Assembly: GCA_032718475.1 (NCBI GenBank)
Contig: JAUCBJ010007119.1
Span: forward strand, 1-64,000
Reading direction: 5' to 3'
Source: Nemertoderma westbladi
Lineage: Eukaryota; Xenacoelomorpha; Nemertodermatida; Nemertodermatidae
Length of the DNA stretch: 64,000 nucleotides
Made by a program: the position numbers and the translations under genes. Shown here in pieces: positions 44,909 through 56,557 of this stretch. The notes under the pieces were generated by a model. The model did no database searches. It was given only the letters and a program-made list of their open reading frames with translations, and had not been told where the DNA came from. Every line of letters begins with the position of its first letter. The stretch's first letter is position 1.

Positions 44909-46460
44909 TTAGTTTTTCTTGCGCGGACGGCATTTACGCAGTTTTTTGGGGCAAGCAAGAGTCCTTTTCTCTTTGGGGCGAGCCACTTTACTAAGAGGGC
45001 TATAACCCTTGGGTGAAGGGTGCAATACAATTGCATCAGAAGGTTTAGGGTTACGGTCGGTGTATCCGCCAGTCGAGGTACCCGGTTGATCGGTATCAAC
45101 CTCAGTGGAACGAGGTCGAACAACCTTGAGAGCGCGTTTTGAGACAGCAGCTCTTACTGGTCCCTGACGGGTCGTCTGAACGATAGCGGTAGGTGGACCG
45201 TGTATAGTGAGAAATTTCCTCGGTTTGATGATTCTTTCCAACTCGCGTTCTCGGGCTCTATCGGAATCGATATGCTTCTCCTCGAGCTGATTTTCCTCCG
45301 CTTGTTGTTGAAAACATTTGTCCAAACTCTTGCAGAAAGTAGAGCCGTCCAAGTTCAATATCTTCTTAGAGATTCTGGATTTTCTGATCGAACTGAGACA
45401 AAGCTAATTCGTCCACCGCTTGGACCTGTTGCTGCAATTTACGTTTCTCTAAACAATTGTAGGTTCCTTTTCCGATCTTTTGAAGAATAGTGTCCAACAC
45501 GTTTCGTACAACTCTCTCCTCCGCCTTGGTGACAAGTTGTATCGGGTTAAACCGGGACAATGATACGGTTGAATGACGATATTAGATGTCCGCGTCCCAA
45601 TCCGGCTAGGTAAGATTGGCGAATATTTAGGGAGCCCACAACCGGAGTGCCACCGACTAATTATTCGGGTAACACTAGATCTTTGAACAGTGAGTACAGT
45701 TCGGGAGGATCCGTGATACTATTAGGATCAAGAGTCTGAAGTCTAACTAGGAAATGAGGAGGTCTGACTGAGTACTCCGGAACTCTGATCATAGGTTTAT
45801 TTAAGGATCGTTTGAGTCGAGCGAGCGTAGGTGATACATCGAACAAGTTTCGCTCGAAACTCCCGTAAATATAGCGAGTAAAACCGTGTTTAAAGCAACG
45901 TCTCCGCGGATGTTTATGTCTTTCCGTTTGTTGGTTGGGTCTTGGGCATTCATCGCAATAATACCAAAGACGCACATCTTGTAGGGGAAACGCGGGTGAT
46001 ATTTATTCGGTTTTACAATGTTTCTCTCAAGAATTCCAAATATACGTTGGAGTTACCGCGTTTATTCGGTTCTTTAACGTCTTCTCTTTCGAGTCGATTT
46101 CGAATAGAATTTTCGCATTCGATTCTCAATTTATCGTTCCGACTCAGCTGGGTATGATATTTAAATAGGACCATTTCCCTTTCGGTGTCGATATCGTCCG
46201 TATCGTGTAAATTTGATAGGATGGCCAGTAGTTAAGACGTCCATATACGTACCATTACGATGCGTATAGCGAGCGGTGAATTTTCTATAGTCCAATTCAC
46301 GCGTAAGTTGCTCCTGGGACATTGGCGGTTCGATATAACGACCATCGTCCTCCGTAGTAGTTGGACCAGCGTCGCCGCGTATCAAGCTATCGACAAACGC
46401 TTGTAAAGGTAGAGTATATCGCTCCCTGATACCAAGATCATCTTCTATCAACTCAGTCAT
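44909..46460 (-). pseudogene. Accessory gene remnants, copy 3
   Basis: The N-terminus (46460, MTELIEDDLGIRERYTLPL) and the C-terminus (RARERELERIIKPRKF ... KKLRKCRPRKKN) match copy 2. The middle differs. Here 45975-45661 encodes a basic Cys-containing segment (LWYYCDECPRPNQQ, HPRRRCFKHG), and 45560-45366 a Gln/Glu-rich helical segment; both are absent from copy 2. The Cys/His cluster of copy 2 is missing here. Stops and frameshifts separate the pieces. The two copies look like different deletions or mutations of a longer parent gene. Confidence 0.65.
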
Positions 46461-48190
46461 ATCTGCTACATGAGTTTATCAATATTATAATGAGTTTATA
46501 TTTAGGCTAGCGGGCGTCGCTGCCTACCCCTCTTGGCCCCCGGACAGCGCAAGATACTCAGCGCTGGTGTACTTTCGCCGATGTGCCTATCGCCAACGTC
46601 GTAGCTGCACAACGACCACAACAACCAGCGCGAGTCACTCCACCGTCCGTCCCAAAGGCTTAGATTTACTTCAGGTTCTTACTGGAGAGTTAGGGCTACT
46701 TTCACAATTGCGACTCGCTACTGTAAACACACTTTAGTAGTAACATTCACCTATAAACGCACAAATTCCACACAACTGTCACAAACCGTACACATTCGGG
46801 CCATTTTTCCGTTAGTCAGTGCCTTCCAGAATGCCACGTTATTATTGTGTATCCTTGGATACTAGCAGTGTGCTATTTACTCCCTATGCTATTCAATGGG
46901 GCAAGCTTTCTATTGTTCTTTAACTCACTTCTAATTCTAGCGTGGTTGTTGCCATGGTGACATTATGGAAAGCTAGCAGTAGAATTAGGGTAATTCTCAT
47001 GCATACAGATCTGGGATGCTATTTAATAGTAATTCTTTAATTGTCAATATTCCTCTTTATACATGATGTTATGAATTTTATCGGCTATTGACTATATATT
47101 GGAGATTCTCGCACACTAATATACTTAATAGGGTGAATCTCCGCTCCCATGATCTATTAATTTATGGAATTTTGGGAATGTTATAAATTGTATAAAAATG
47201 ACAATTTATCAAATTCATTAAAAGATGAATTTAAATTTATTCCCGTAAATTTTATTATTTAATATTAAATAGACACAATTTTATTCAAGAACATGTCTGG
47301 GGACTGGGATCCTTGATTCTAGGAAATTGGTCTTTTTAAGAATATCGGTAAGTGCTACGATATCTTAATAGTCTAGAATTTTAAAGGATCTAAAATTTGG
47401 CAGATTTTATAAATATTAATAGTTAATATTTAGGATGGGCACCAGTTTATTCCAGAACTTGTCTGGGGACGTTAACCACTGATTCTAGAATTTTGTCTTT
47501 TAAGTATATTGGTGGGTGCCGCGATATCTTAATCGACTAGAATTACAGATGGTCAAAGGGTTTAACAGATTTATTTTGCGTTTTACGCTACTGTTAAAGG
47601 GACATCACGCTACTATATGTATTATTTAATATACGGTATGAGAGCAATATCGCAAGAAGCAATGTCAGTGAGAAGAGGCAAGTCATTTCCAAGGTCTACC
47701 CAGAGCTTGGTTTAGCCGAGACACGAGGATCTGAACTTTGCATTCCTAATACTCTACTTACCAATAATACTTGAATATAGTAGGAGCTTTATTGTACTTT
47801 AATAAGTACGGATATTTCATATTACTGTAGTCACGTATTTATAATGTAATACAGACAGTAAGGAAAGAGAAAAATAATTATTTCTCGCCATCGCACTAAA
47901 TATATAATATATAAGTAATTAAGTAATAAACGCGAATATATATTGCACTAATCTACTAGATAATCGCTAAAATAACATTCTGCTAAATAAAATTAAAGAA
48001 AACGATTATAATAAAATTATATAATAATACATACATAAATATAAAATAATAAAAACAAATATAAAATAATATAGTCATACACCCACTCCAGACGTTGTTA
48101 CGTTGGGGAGTCTCTAGATGTTTGTTGGATTAGGGAGGTGGTCGTGGGAAGAGTATCTTGCCTTGCATAGTTTCCGGACAGTTCTCGGTC
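46461..48190 (-). other. Spacer between pol and accessory gene (copy 3)
   Basis: Strongly similar to 28671-30311, including the repeated CTGGGGAC units and the AGCAG possible splice acceptor two bases before the ATG. The end of the pol tail lies in 48100-48190. No frame is conserved. Confidence 0.65.
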
Positions 48191-48849
48191 TCATTCCAGT
48201 AAACATAAACGACCAACTGGGCGATTGAGCTGCTGTGTCTCGAAGACAATTCCAGGTTTCCTCTTCGTCCTGGAATAGTGACGATAGAAACATCGCTTCA
48301 AATACACGACGGCCTTACAAAGCCGATTCCAGGATCTATAGTGGTCCATCGCTCCCGGCAGGAGAGGTGAGAGTCCCGGCGAGACGTCTGGTGTTCCAGA
48401 TCTCCAGTCTCTCTCTCTGATCTCCACAACAGATCGGTTCGCGGTGGGGGAGTTTAGATCCACAGCGTCGTCCCTGGCAATGTGTAATACAGACAGATCT
48501 ATCACGGGTTTAAATAACCTTGATTTACTCGTCCGGGTTTTAGGTTTGACTTTCTCCGCTCCCTTGGCTTGTCTAATCTCAGCCGTGGTAAGATGGGGAG
48601 GCCATTCATCTTCTTTACTTAGGAAGTCGGGTCCACCTAACCAGTCTGGAGTATCTGTCAGTTCTTGAGGAGTTGCTCCTCTGGAAGCGATGTCGGCTAG
48701 ATTAATCGTCTCGGGGCAATATCTCCATTGATCTACATTAGAGTTAATATCGTCATTATCTGAGGAGTATGGTGTTCCCTCAGTTGGGTCATCCACCTCA
48801 CTGCTCTCCGCTTCCCATTCACTTATTTGGTATACCCGTTCTTTTGGTA
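48191..48849 (-). pseudogene. Deleted pol remnant, copy 3
   Basis: Three pol pieces are fused: the acidic protease-RT linker (KERVYQISEWEAESSEVDDP), a short C-terminal part of the RNase H region (QWRYCPETINLADIASRG, LGGPDFLSKEDEWPPHL), and the pol tail (GIVFETQQLNRPVGRLCLLE). Compared with copy 2, one deletion of about 1.8 kb removes RT and most of RNase H, and another removes the integrase. The frame happens to stay open and extends into the X insertion up to 49276, giving a chimeric 361-codon frame that is unlikely to be functional. Confidence 0.85.
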
Positions 48850-50144
48850 TGCTTGCGTCCTTCTGGGCTCCTCCCCGAGGCGCACCCACGAGGCGGACGC
48901 TGTCCCACCACCCCTGGGGCCAGTCTGACTCCATTTTTATCAGACCGGGCCGGAGGGTAGCCCGATGCTTCCCGGGTTCAATTTTCAATCCCCCGATCAC
49001 ACCGGCACAGCTCGTCGGTGTAGCCAGATGGTCGGCAACTGTCAACTTACTGTGGCCTGACTGTACATTGAGCCAACTCAGAGAGTCAACCGGCGGGTGG
49101 ACCAGTCGATAGTGATCGAGCATCAAGGTCGCCCTTGAGCCAAACCGATGGTCTTGTCCCAAGTGGGCTTGCGCTACCCACATGGAATATTGACACGTTT
49201 TCACCCGCCTCGCCGGCAGTATTGAGGGGAAGTTGGTTCCGCAAACAATACTGACTAGCTCGAAAGCTAGGAACAAGTAATCACTTACCAGTCACTGTAC
49301 ACGTGTACTCAACAGATGCTCACGAAATCAAGTACACAACGGTAAACACAAAATCGGACACATACCATGCACACACAGAGGACATAATCGGGAAAGACAA
49401 ATCGGTGACAAAATTAGAGGGGACAAAATTGTATCGACTGATAAAAAGTCGAGAGTACCTTATTTTGCCGTCAGGGCAAAATAACTTTGTGTGCACAAAG
49501 TATGCTGGGGCGCAGTAAAGATATGGTCCTACTAATAACCAGCGGCGTCTAGACCAACCGGCAAGGTTTCCCACACTCACTCGCAGTGGCCATACACACT
49601 CACGTATACCACGTACCCACAGCAACAGAAAGCTCAAGCAAACTGCCACTGATCATCCACACACAAACCACAGATTCCAGAGTATCATTCACTCAGACCA
49701 CACTACCACCATCCCCTCCTTGCAGCGGATATTCCGGGTGCTACCTCCATTCCAATAGTAGTACCAACAGAATCATCAGAATCCTGCCCATTCCGATGCA
49801 ACACCTCCATTCCAATAGTGCTACCCTGGGAAAAGACACGTTTCGGCAACCGATCGGAGACAGCAAAGAGTCTGGTCAACTCATACATACCAAACATAGA
49901 CCTACCACATAAACCACATAGACCACAGATCACACTAAGCCACCACCCCTACTGTGTACAGGACTGGCAGTACGGCAACAGGCCGACTAGACGGTACCAC
50001 GGCACCATGTTGATTCATGGTTCGTAAGACACGAGGGCCTTCAGTATCTCCCTTGCACTATACATGGGATTTAACGTGCCCCCAGACCCTCACGAGTCCG
50101 CTGCCGCCTGTTAAAGGCACCCCTATAGAGACCTCACCTCTTTA
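48850..50144 (-). mobile_element. Unclassified element X, copy 2 (1295 bp)
   Basis: Flanked by a perfect 4-bp repeat GGTA (48846-48849 and 50145-50148), and inserted where copy 2 has continuous sequence. It matches 31770-32948 except for an internal segment near 49640-49900, which holds CACCTCCATTCCAATAGT repeats not seen in the other copy. No enzyme is encoded. Confidence 0.8.
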
Positions 50145-50148
50145 GGTA

Positions 50149-51585
50149 CCTTTCCATGAGAGTTCTACGGGAAGGGCCAGTAAAGTACCAACCTACTCTA
50201 GTTCTTCCCGCATAGGCTTGTAGTGGTTGCGGTTGAGCAGGCCGTTTCTCCAATGTCTCAAGCGCCTCATGCGCATTTTGGCCGATGAGTATTTGCACTC
50301 CAGGGTAGTCTGTGTTGAATCTAGGTATATTAAGCTGCTGGGTGGAATCGTCCTCATCCCAGTTATAAGGTTCTACTTGGCTGGTAGCGAAGTTCTTTAT
50401 CGCCACCATTTTTACTGACCTTATGCTGTGTTCTCCTAGTTCATCCTGGGGGGTGGACAACGCACCTACATAATAATCTGCTATTACTGTAGATTTCCAA
50501 ACCTGCATAATTCCTGACATGTTTAACTTAGTTCGGAACTTGGGTTGTCCAGCAAAGATGTCTTTGGCTAGTTCTTTGTTGATGAATGTTCCTGTGCTAC
50601 CGGAGTCAAGGAGGGCATTCACTATATAACTCCTTTCAGGTCCGTGGACCCTCAACTGCACTACGGGAAATTCTCGGATTCCTACATTGGAAGTTGGTGC
50701 TTTCCAAGATGGTTGTCGGTCAGAAGTAGTTAGGGGGAGCTCGCTGTCGGTGTCCTTTTCATACGTAAGTGCTCGATACACTGCGGTATTTATCAGGTAA
50801 CAGGATTCGTTTTCGTCGGAGAATTCGTCCGTATAGAATCCTTCCATCTCAGAACTTTGGTCAGTGTCGTTCACATCACTGAATTGGACATGTAGTTCGG
50901 ACTCACTTACCTGACTCGGGCTGTTTCGATCGAATTCAGTGTGCAACAAGATATGATGTTTTGCGCCGCACTTTGCACACCTTGCGTCGGAGTAACAGGT
51001 TCGCCGTTGGTGTCCTCGTCTGAGGCAATTATAACACAACCGCTTATCCCACATGACTTCACGTCTGTCCTTTAGTGATTTCCTCAGGAATTCATCACAC
51101 GCACTTAAACGGTGGGGCCCGTCACACAGCACACATTTTGGTTTGATGTTACTTACCTTACTTTGGGTAACGTTGTGCACACTCGTTCTTTCCTCGGGCT
51201 TTCTTACATGAATTCTCTTAGGAGACGTAGGAGTTTTTCTTACCTGTTCTCTCCTGTCATTGGTTTGAGACTTGAATTTACTTACGTCCTTAGGCGCTTT
51301 GTTGTCATAGTAAGATCTTTCAGTGTCTTTCCCGCTGTCTTCCTCTTGAGAAGCCTGGCTTTCGCCGTCGTCTGTATAGCACACTGGTATTACCTTTCTC
51401 CTAGAAACGGGTTTCTCACTTACCTTATTTTCCGGTGTCTTCTCTCTGGACTGCTTTAGGAGCTGTAATTTTACCTCTCCATCTAAGAATGACATGAGAT
51501 CAGCCATGGTAGGATCTCTTTGTTGTTGTTCCATCATATATAACACTTTCTTGTCCCAGCGTGTACCTACTCCACCCTTGGGCAA
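50149..51585 (-). CDS. Gag end, zinc knuckles and protease, copy 3
   Basis: A 483-residue frame that joins the end of the gag DUF1759 region, a basic/acidic linker, three Cys/His motifs (CVLCDGPHRLSAC, CYNCLRRGHQRRTC, CAKCGAKHHILLH), the protease motif LLDSGSTGTFINKELA and the start of the protease-RT linker. It shows that these parts belong to one polyprotein. It is cut by X at 50145, and a one-base loss near 51584 separates it from the main gag frame. Confidence 0.9.
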
Positions 51586-54359
51586 ATAGATGCTAAGGCT
51601 CCTACAACCATAGAATTCTGGTATTCATGAGACTTACCTAACCAATCTAGTTGTCTACAGATCTCCTGAATCTCGTCGGAAAACTCTATAATCCCGCTGC
51701 TAAGAAACTTTCGGGGCGCCATTAATTTCGCATATAAATACCTAGCTATGTTAGTCCTATTACCATACCTGATGTTTAGTGTATCCCAAACTTGTCTTAA
51801 TCCATCTGGATGTCCAATAAACTTTAACGCCATTAACTTGGGAGATCCTTCCAAGCACTCGATGAGGAATCTAAGTTTCTCTCCGTTAGATAGCACAGAG
51901 TTATGTATGTTATCTTTATAATATTCATTAAAAGGTAACCATTTCATCTCATCTCCATTGAACTTGACGATCTCTCCCACCTTTACCGCTTGACGGGCTT
52001 CGGTTCTAGCCATTTGACGCGTAAAACTTTCTTGGGCCATCGTGTTATTTAATATCGCGTTATCGGTATATAAATCTCTCGGATTATTATCAAGTCTATA
52101 TGGAATATCATCGTCAACAGGTTTATAATTACCCTTAATAGGGTTTACTATAGGAGTTTCTACTTCACAAGCAGTATAGATGCGTGTAGGCTCCACACCT
52201 TGCGCATGAAATACTTCAGACCTAACAGGTTGACACATTGTTACCGGGGTTGGTGGTATACCCCTTTGGGTATTTACTAATTTATCGCGTTCTAACGCGA
52301 TACTCTGCTGCACTTCTTGCAACTCTAACCTGCTTTCCCTTACTGTGCCCTTGAACTGCTGAACAGTTCCTTCCATCTCCCGCACCTGCTGAGAGGAGCA
52401 CTTACGGTGTTCCCTCAGCTGCCCGAGCAGGAGACCCATCTCCCGTCGTCCCTCAGCTACCCACTCGACCGCCGAAGCGGGAGTCGCCAACATAGTAGCG
52501 GGCGAGCGAGAGACGACGGGCGATAAATTCTTGATATCTCGCTCGGCGTCCAGGATGGCTTCGGACTCGGGAACAGTCCTACTGGGCACAGGTAGTTTCG
52601 TGCTGTGCAAAGGGAATTTAGAGGTAGGTTCTGGGAGTACAGGTGTCTCTATCACCGAAGGGGTGGCTTCGAGAACAGGCCCAATTATTTCAGGTTCATC
52701 TACTATAGTAGGGAGTCTTTCTACTTTAATAATTTGGTCTGTGGGTTCTGTACTACCTAAGTCTGTGCTAGCTAGTTGCCTTCTAACAGCTGGGGGCAAA
52801 TCAGGCAATTTCTGACGGTGGGGCATTCTTCTACGCCTGCTTAGACGAGATCTATTTCCTCCGCCTTCAGGATCGGTGGTATTGCCTTCATCAGATGATG
52901 TAAATCCCTGCCTTTTAGGAGTAAATCGACTTATCATCTGCATTTGACTAGCTGTTATCTGTTTATTTATATAGTCTTGCTTCTCCTCAAGATTTTCCAA
53001 CTCTAGTTGGGTGATCTCTTCAGACGCTCTTCGTTCTGCTTCTGCCACGGCTCGCTTTCTTTCCGCTTCTGCTGCTGCCACTGCCGCTTTTCTTTCCACT
53101 TCTGCCGCTGCCTCTGCCGCTTTTCTTTCCGCTTCTGCCGCTGCTGCTATCTTTCTGTCTTCTATACGTTTTTTCTTTACTTGTTCTTCTTGGACTCTAG
53201 CGATGCGGAGGCGTTCATCAAATTTAGCTTGGTTCGCAGCTAACATATCCGCATCGATTGCGTCCAACACAAGCTTGGCTCCTTCATTATTAGGGCGAAG
53301 TCCAGACAGCTGTCTCCTCAACTCTTCGTCACCTACAAATCGTTGATAGTCTGACAGATAGATGTCAATAGCATCCCTCTTATGCGGTTTTTCTGCTGTC
53401 ACTTCACTTTCCACTTGGGAAAAGGTAGCGTCTGTTGATTCTCCATGGGTTGAGCGCTCAGCCAGCTGAGATTTCCACTGGGCAGTTCCTTGAACTTGGA
53501 GACTCACCCACTGAAACCAAGTCTTTATGGCAACTTGCAACAAAGTGTCTTGTCTTTTTTTCGAAGTCTCCTCAAAGGCCGATAAGATTAGTCTGATTCT
53601 TAGAATTCTTTCTCTAACTTGATAAAGCAGCTCTCCCTGCTCTTGAGGTCCTTGAGGTTGTCGAAACAGTTGTTCCTCTAATCGCTCCATAGAGCTGAAG
53701 AATCCCTGTATGTATCCTGCTGCTGACCTCTTCCACACAGCTGGATCGCTGGTTTCTTTTGTCACTCCCATCCGGTGTATGTCTTCCCAGGCTGCTTCCG
53801 ATAAGTCAAACGGGAGTCCGGGTCCAGGGAAATTCCATTGCGACTCGACAATAGACTTCAGTTCTTCCCTTGTGTATCCCGCATAACTATCCTTGGTCGA
53901 TCGCTTACTTCTCGCCCAATCAATCTGGTGTTCCTCCACCGCAATCAATACCCTAGTGAGTACGGCTGCAGGAAGAATGAGAAGGGGATCCGAATAAACC
54001 GCATCTGCCATCTTTGCTCCTCGCTCGGGTGTCAACTCTACAGTATCCGAACTACTGGAGCTGTCGGGCCGCTGAGAAATAAGTTCTCGGCTAGGGGGTT
54101 GTTGCTGTTTGACAGCTGCTTCTTGATCCCGCTTGACTTGAGCCCGAGTGCCTATGACAGACCTACGGCGCTTCACTAACTTTGCAAATTGCAAAATTGC
54201 TTCTACTAACCTAGGTTCTGACACAGCTACTGTAGGGGTTGCCTTTCTTACAGTAGGAGGGGTCTCAGACCTCGGTCTGGGATTCTCTATACTCCTATCT
54301 GAGAAACAGACTGTTGTTTCTAGGAGACTATCTGACAGAGTTTGCCTTGTGTCAGCCAT
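51567..54359 (-). CDS. gag: Gag, copy 3 (930 residues)
   Basis: The most complete gag of the family. It starts at the ATG after the leader (MADTRQTLSDSLLETTV) and runs through the Ser-rich N-part, the helical region, the coiled coil with AEAERKA repeats, basic and Pro-rich linkers, and DUF1759 (KVGEIVKFNGDEMKWLPF, ICRQLDWLG). It ends early because of the one-base loss near 51584. A 14-residue insertion near residue 55 (PRLVEAILQFAKLVKR) is absent from copies 1 and 2. The product would form the particle shell. Confidence 0.9.
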   Translation of the reverse strand: MADTRQTLSDSLLETTVCFSDRSIENPRPRSETPPTVRKATPTVAVSEPRLVEAILQFAKLVKRRRSVIGTRAQVKRDQEAAVKQQQPPSRELISQRPDSSSSSDTVELTPERGAKMADAVYSDPLLILPAAVLTRVLIAVEEHQIDWARSKRSTKDSYAGYTREELKSIVESQWNFPGPGLPFDLSEAAWEDIHRMGVTKETSDPAVWKRSAAGYIQGFFSSMERLEEQLFRQPQGPQEQGELLYQVRERILRIRLILSAFEETSKKRQDTLLQVAIKTWFQWVSLQVQGTAQWKSQLAERSTHGESTDATFSQVESEVTAEKPHKRDAIDIYLSDYQRFVGDEELRRQLSGLRPNNEGAKLVLDAIDADMLAANQAKFDERLRIARVQEEQVKKKRIEDRKIAAAAEAERKAAEAAAEVERKAAVAAAEAERKRAVAEAERRASEEITQLELENLEEKQDYINKQITASQMQMISRFTPKRQGFTSSDEGNTTDPEGGGNRSRLSRRRRMPHRQKLPDLPPAVRRQLASTDLGSTEPTDQIIKVERLPTIVDEPEIIGPVLEATPSVIETPVLPEPTSKFPLHSTKLPVPSRTVPESEAILDAERDIKNLSPVVSRSPATMLATPASAVEWVAEGRREMGLLLGQLREHRKCSSQQVREMEGTVQQFKGTVRESRLELQEVQQSIALERDKLVNTQRGIPPTPVTMCQPVRSEVFHAQGVEPTRIYTACEVETPIVNPIKGNYKPVDDDIPYRLDNNPRDLYTDNAILNNTMAQESFTRQMARTEARQAVKVGEIVKFNGDEMKWLPFNEYYKDNIHNSVLSNGEKLRFLIECLEGSPKLMALKFIGHPDGLRQVWDTLNIRYGNRTNIARYLYAKLMAPRKFLSSGIIEFSDEIQEICRQLDWLGKSHEYQNSMVVGALASICPRVE

Positions 54360-56557
54360 GTTTGATTGTACATTTGAATGCCTACTGCTATATTACAGTT
54401 AAAGCAAGTCTAGTAATTCAGTATCACTGTTAGCCTAGTAATTAATTACCGATATCGTTACTCAGTGTAATGTGATATATATACACAATATATTAGAATA
54501 CCGGTATACATTTATAGTATATATATAAGTATTATTACAGACTAGGTTTGTCACAGAATGCCGGTATATAATTTCAGCACAAATATATATAAATATATAA
54601 TAGGCCTATCGTGAATACCGGTATACAGCTTACACTTATAGTATATATAAGTATAATTATGGACTAGAATTAATTACAGAATACCGGTATAATTTCAGCC
54701 TAAATTTATAGAAATAAATATAATAAGCCTATTGTAAATACCGGTATGTCAATTATTTTAGAATAATTGAATTTCTGAATTTTTAGGGGTTACTTGGTTA
54801 CTTTACTTTACCTTATTACCGTTATTTAAGCAGTAGTCCAACTGATATTTAGACCTAATTGATGTATGACAGGCCTACTATTTTATAAATCAGTTTGAGT
54901 TGATTTATAATATGTATATACCCGTATAATGGGTTTTGTCAATATTTGAAATAAATGTTATTATTTCTGGGAAGGAGTCACTACACAGAAGCTGTGCGCT
55001 CTCAGTGAAGTGCTACTTATTGGACACTAAAACAAATAATTCTAATTTGCCTAAGTTACTTAATACTACAAATTACGTACAATTCGGGGTGAGATTACAA
55101 TCTCTAAATAAACACAAAAAATTACACGTACGAATTTTTAGGGTAATTTTACAAGAAGTCTACAAACCAGCCTAACAAAGGGTTAGAATATCTGGTTATT
55201 ACAAACAGACAGGATACTACGGTATTTGAAAATAACAAAGCAGTAGTAAATATACTGCGTTGTCCAGATAGGAAAAATACCACCGTCTGAAGACTTATAG
55301 CCGTATCGCTATAAGTACTACGTTATGTATCACGGAGTGTTCCTACCTAGAAGTTAATTACCGCGGCCTACCAGAGCCAACGTGCCTATTAACCACTTTA
55401 CAACACAAATATACTGCCTACACACTAATTACCTTCGGAAAGCACTGTACACTAAACCCTAAATTAGGTACAAGTACTTATACAACAAATAATCAGCAGT
55501 TAGAAATACTTGTACAGCTAAAAGAACCACGGTATCTGCTGGAGAGACCGGGGCACAAAATCACCAGTCTTTACCTACGCCAAGCAGCCCTGATGTAGTA
55601 CCGGGGTTAATTTAACTATAACGGTATGTATAACAAGCACAATTACTGTATGAATAAACTTGGGGTTGTGAATGTTGCGAATAATCGCATAAACTCTGAA
55701 TAATAAATATTACGCTACGCGTACAGACTACTCAAAAAAAATACAGACCAAACGCTGGCAGACTACTATCAAGCCCAAACAAACTACAGTATATGCAGAC
55801 TCCGAAATGGTTAGTTAGTATGCGTTCTAACCGAGTAGTACGACTTATTCTTTCGAGGGGATTTACCTCACAGCACTGGAAGCCCCTACGTTCCTAACTA
55901 GTACTTTATTGGACATACACTCTACACACACCGCAATCTCTTCAGACATAACAACAGCCAGGCAACAATCCAGCCTACAAATTATCTAAATAAGAAATAT
56001 TACGCTACCCGTACAGACTACACAAACAAAAATACAGACCAAGCGCTGGCAGACTACTATCAAGCCTAAACAAACTACAGTATATGCAGACTCCGAAATG
56101 GTTAGTTAGTATGCGTTCTAACCGAGTAGTACGACTTATTCTTTCGAGGGGATTTACCTCACAGCACTGGAAGCCCCTACATTCCTAACTAGTACTTTAT
56201 CGGACATACACTCTAAACACACTGTAATCTCTTCAGACCTAACAACAGTCAGACAACAGTCCAGCCTACAAATTATCTGTACAATCTGAGCAGGCTTACA
56301 TTTCTTCTGCTCAATATTAACCTACAAATAAATAAAACTGATAGAAATAAGTAAAATCTCAATAAAAAACCAGGGCGGCCGTCCCTGATTAAATATTAAG
56401 GCCTACCGGTATATAATTCTCAAAATCAAATAATACTGTTGTACCTGTACTGCTGTAAGTACCGGTCCAGGTGGTTAGGTAGTCAGGCCTACTAGGTACC
56501 GGTCGACCGGTACTTCAGCTTTATTGCCTACTGCAATACAGAAGCAATAACTGTTAT
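54360..56557 (-). other. 5' leader of copy 3
   Basis: 2.2 kb. It has the same ACCGGTAT palindrome array (54490-54750) and a 290-bp tandem duplication (about 55705-55994 and 55995-56285) that copy 2 lacks and copy 1 shares. No conserved frame. Confidence 0.75.

Noticed and set aside
48850-49276. Possible protein encoded by element X (minus strand)
   Set aside because: The frame is similar in both X copies, but they are young relatives, so this says little. It has no known domain, and the other half of X has no frame.
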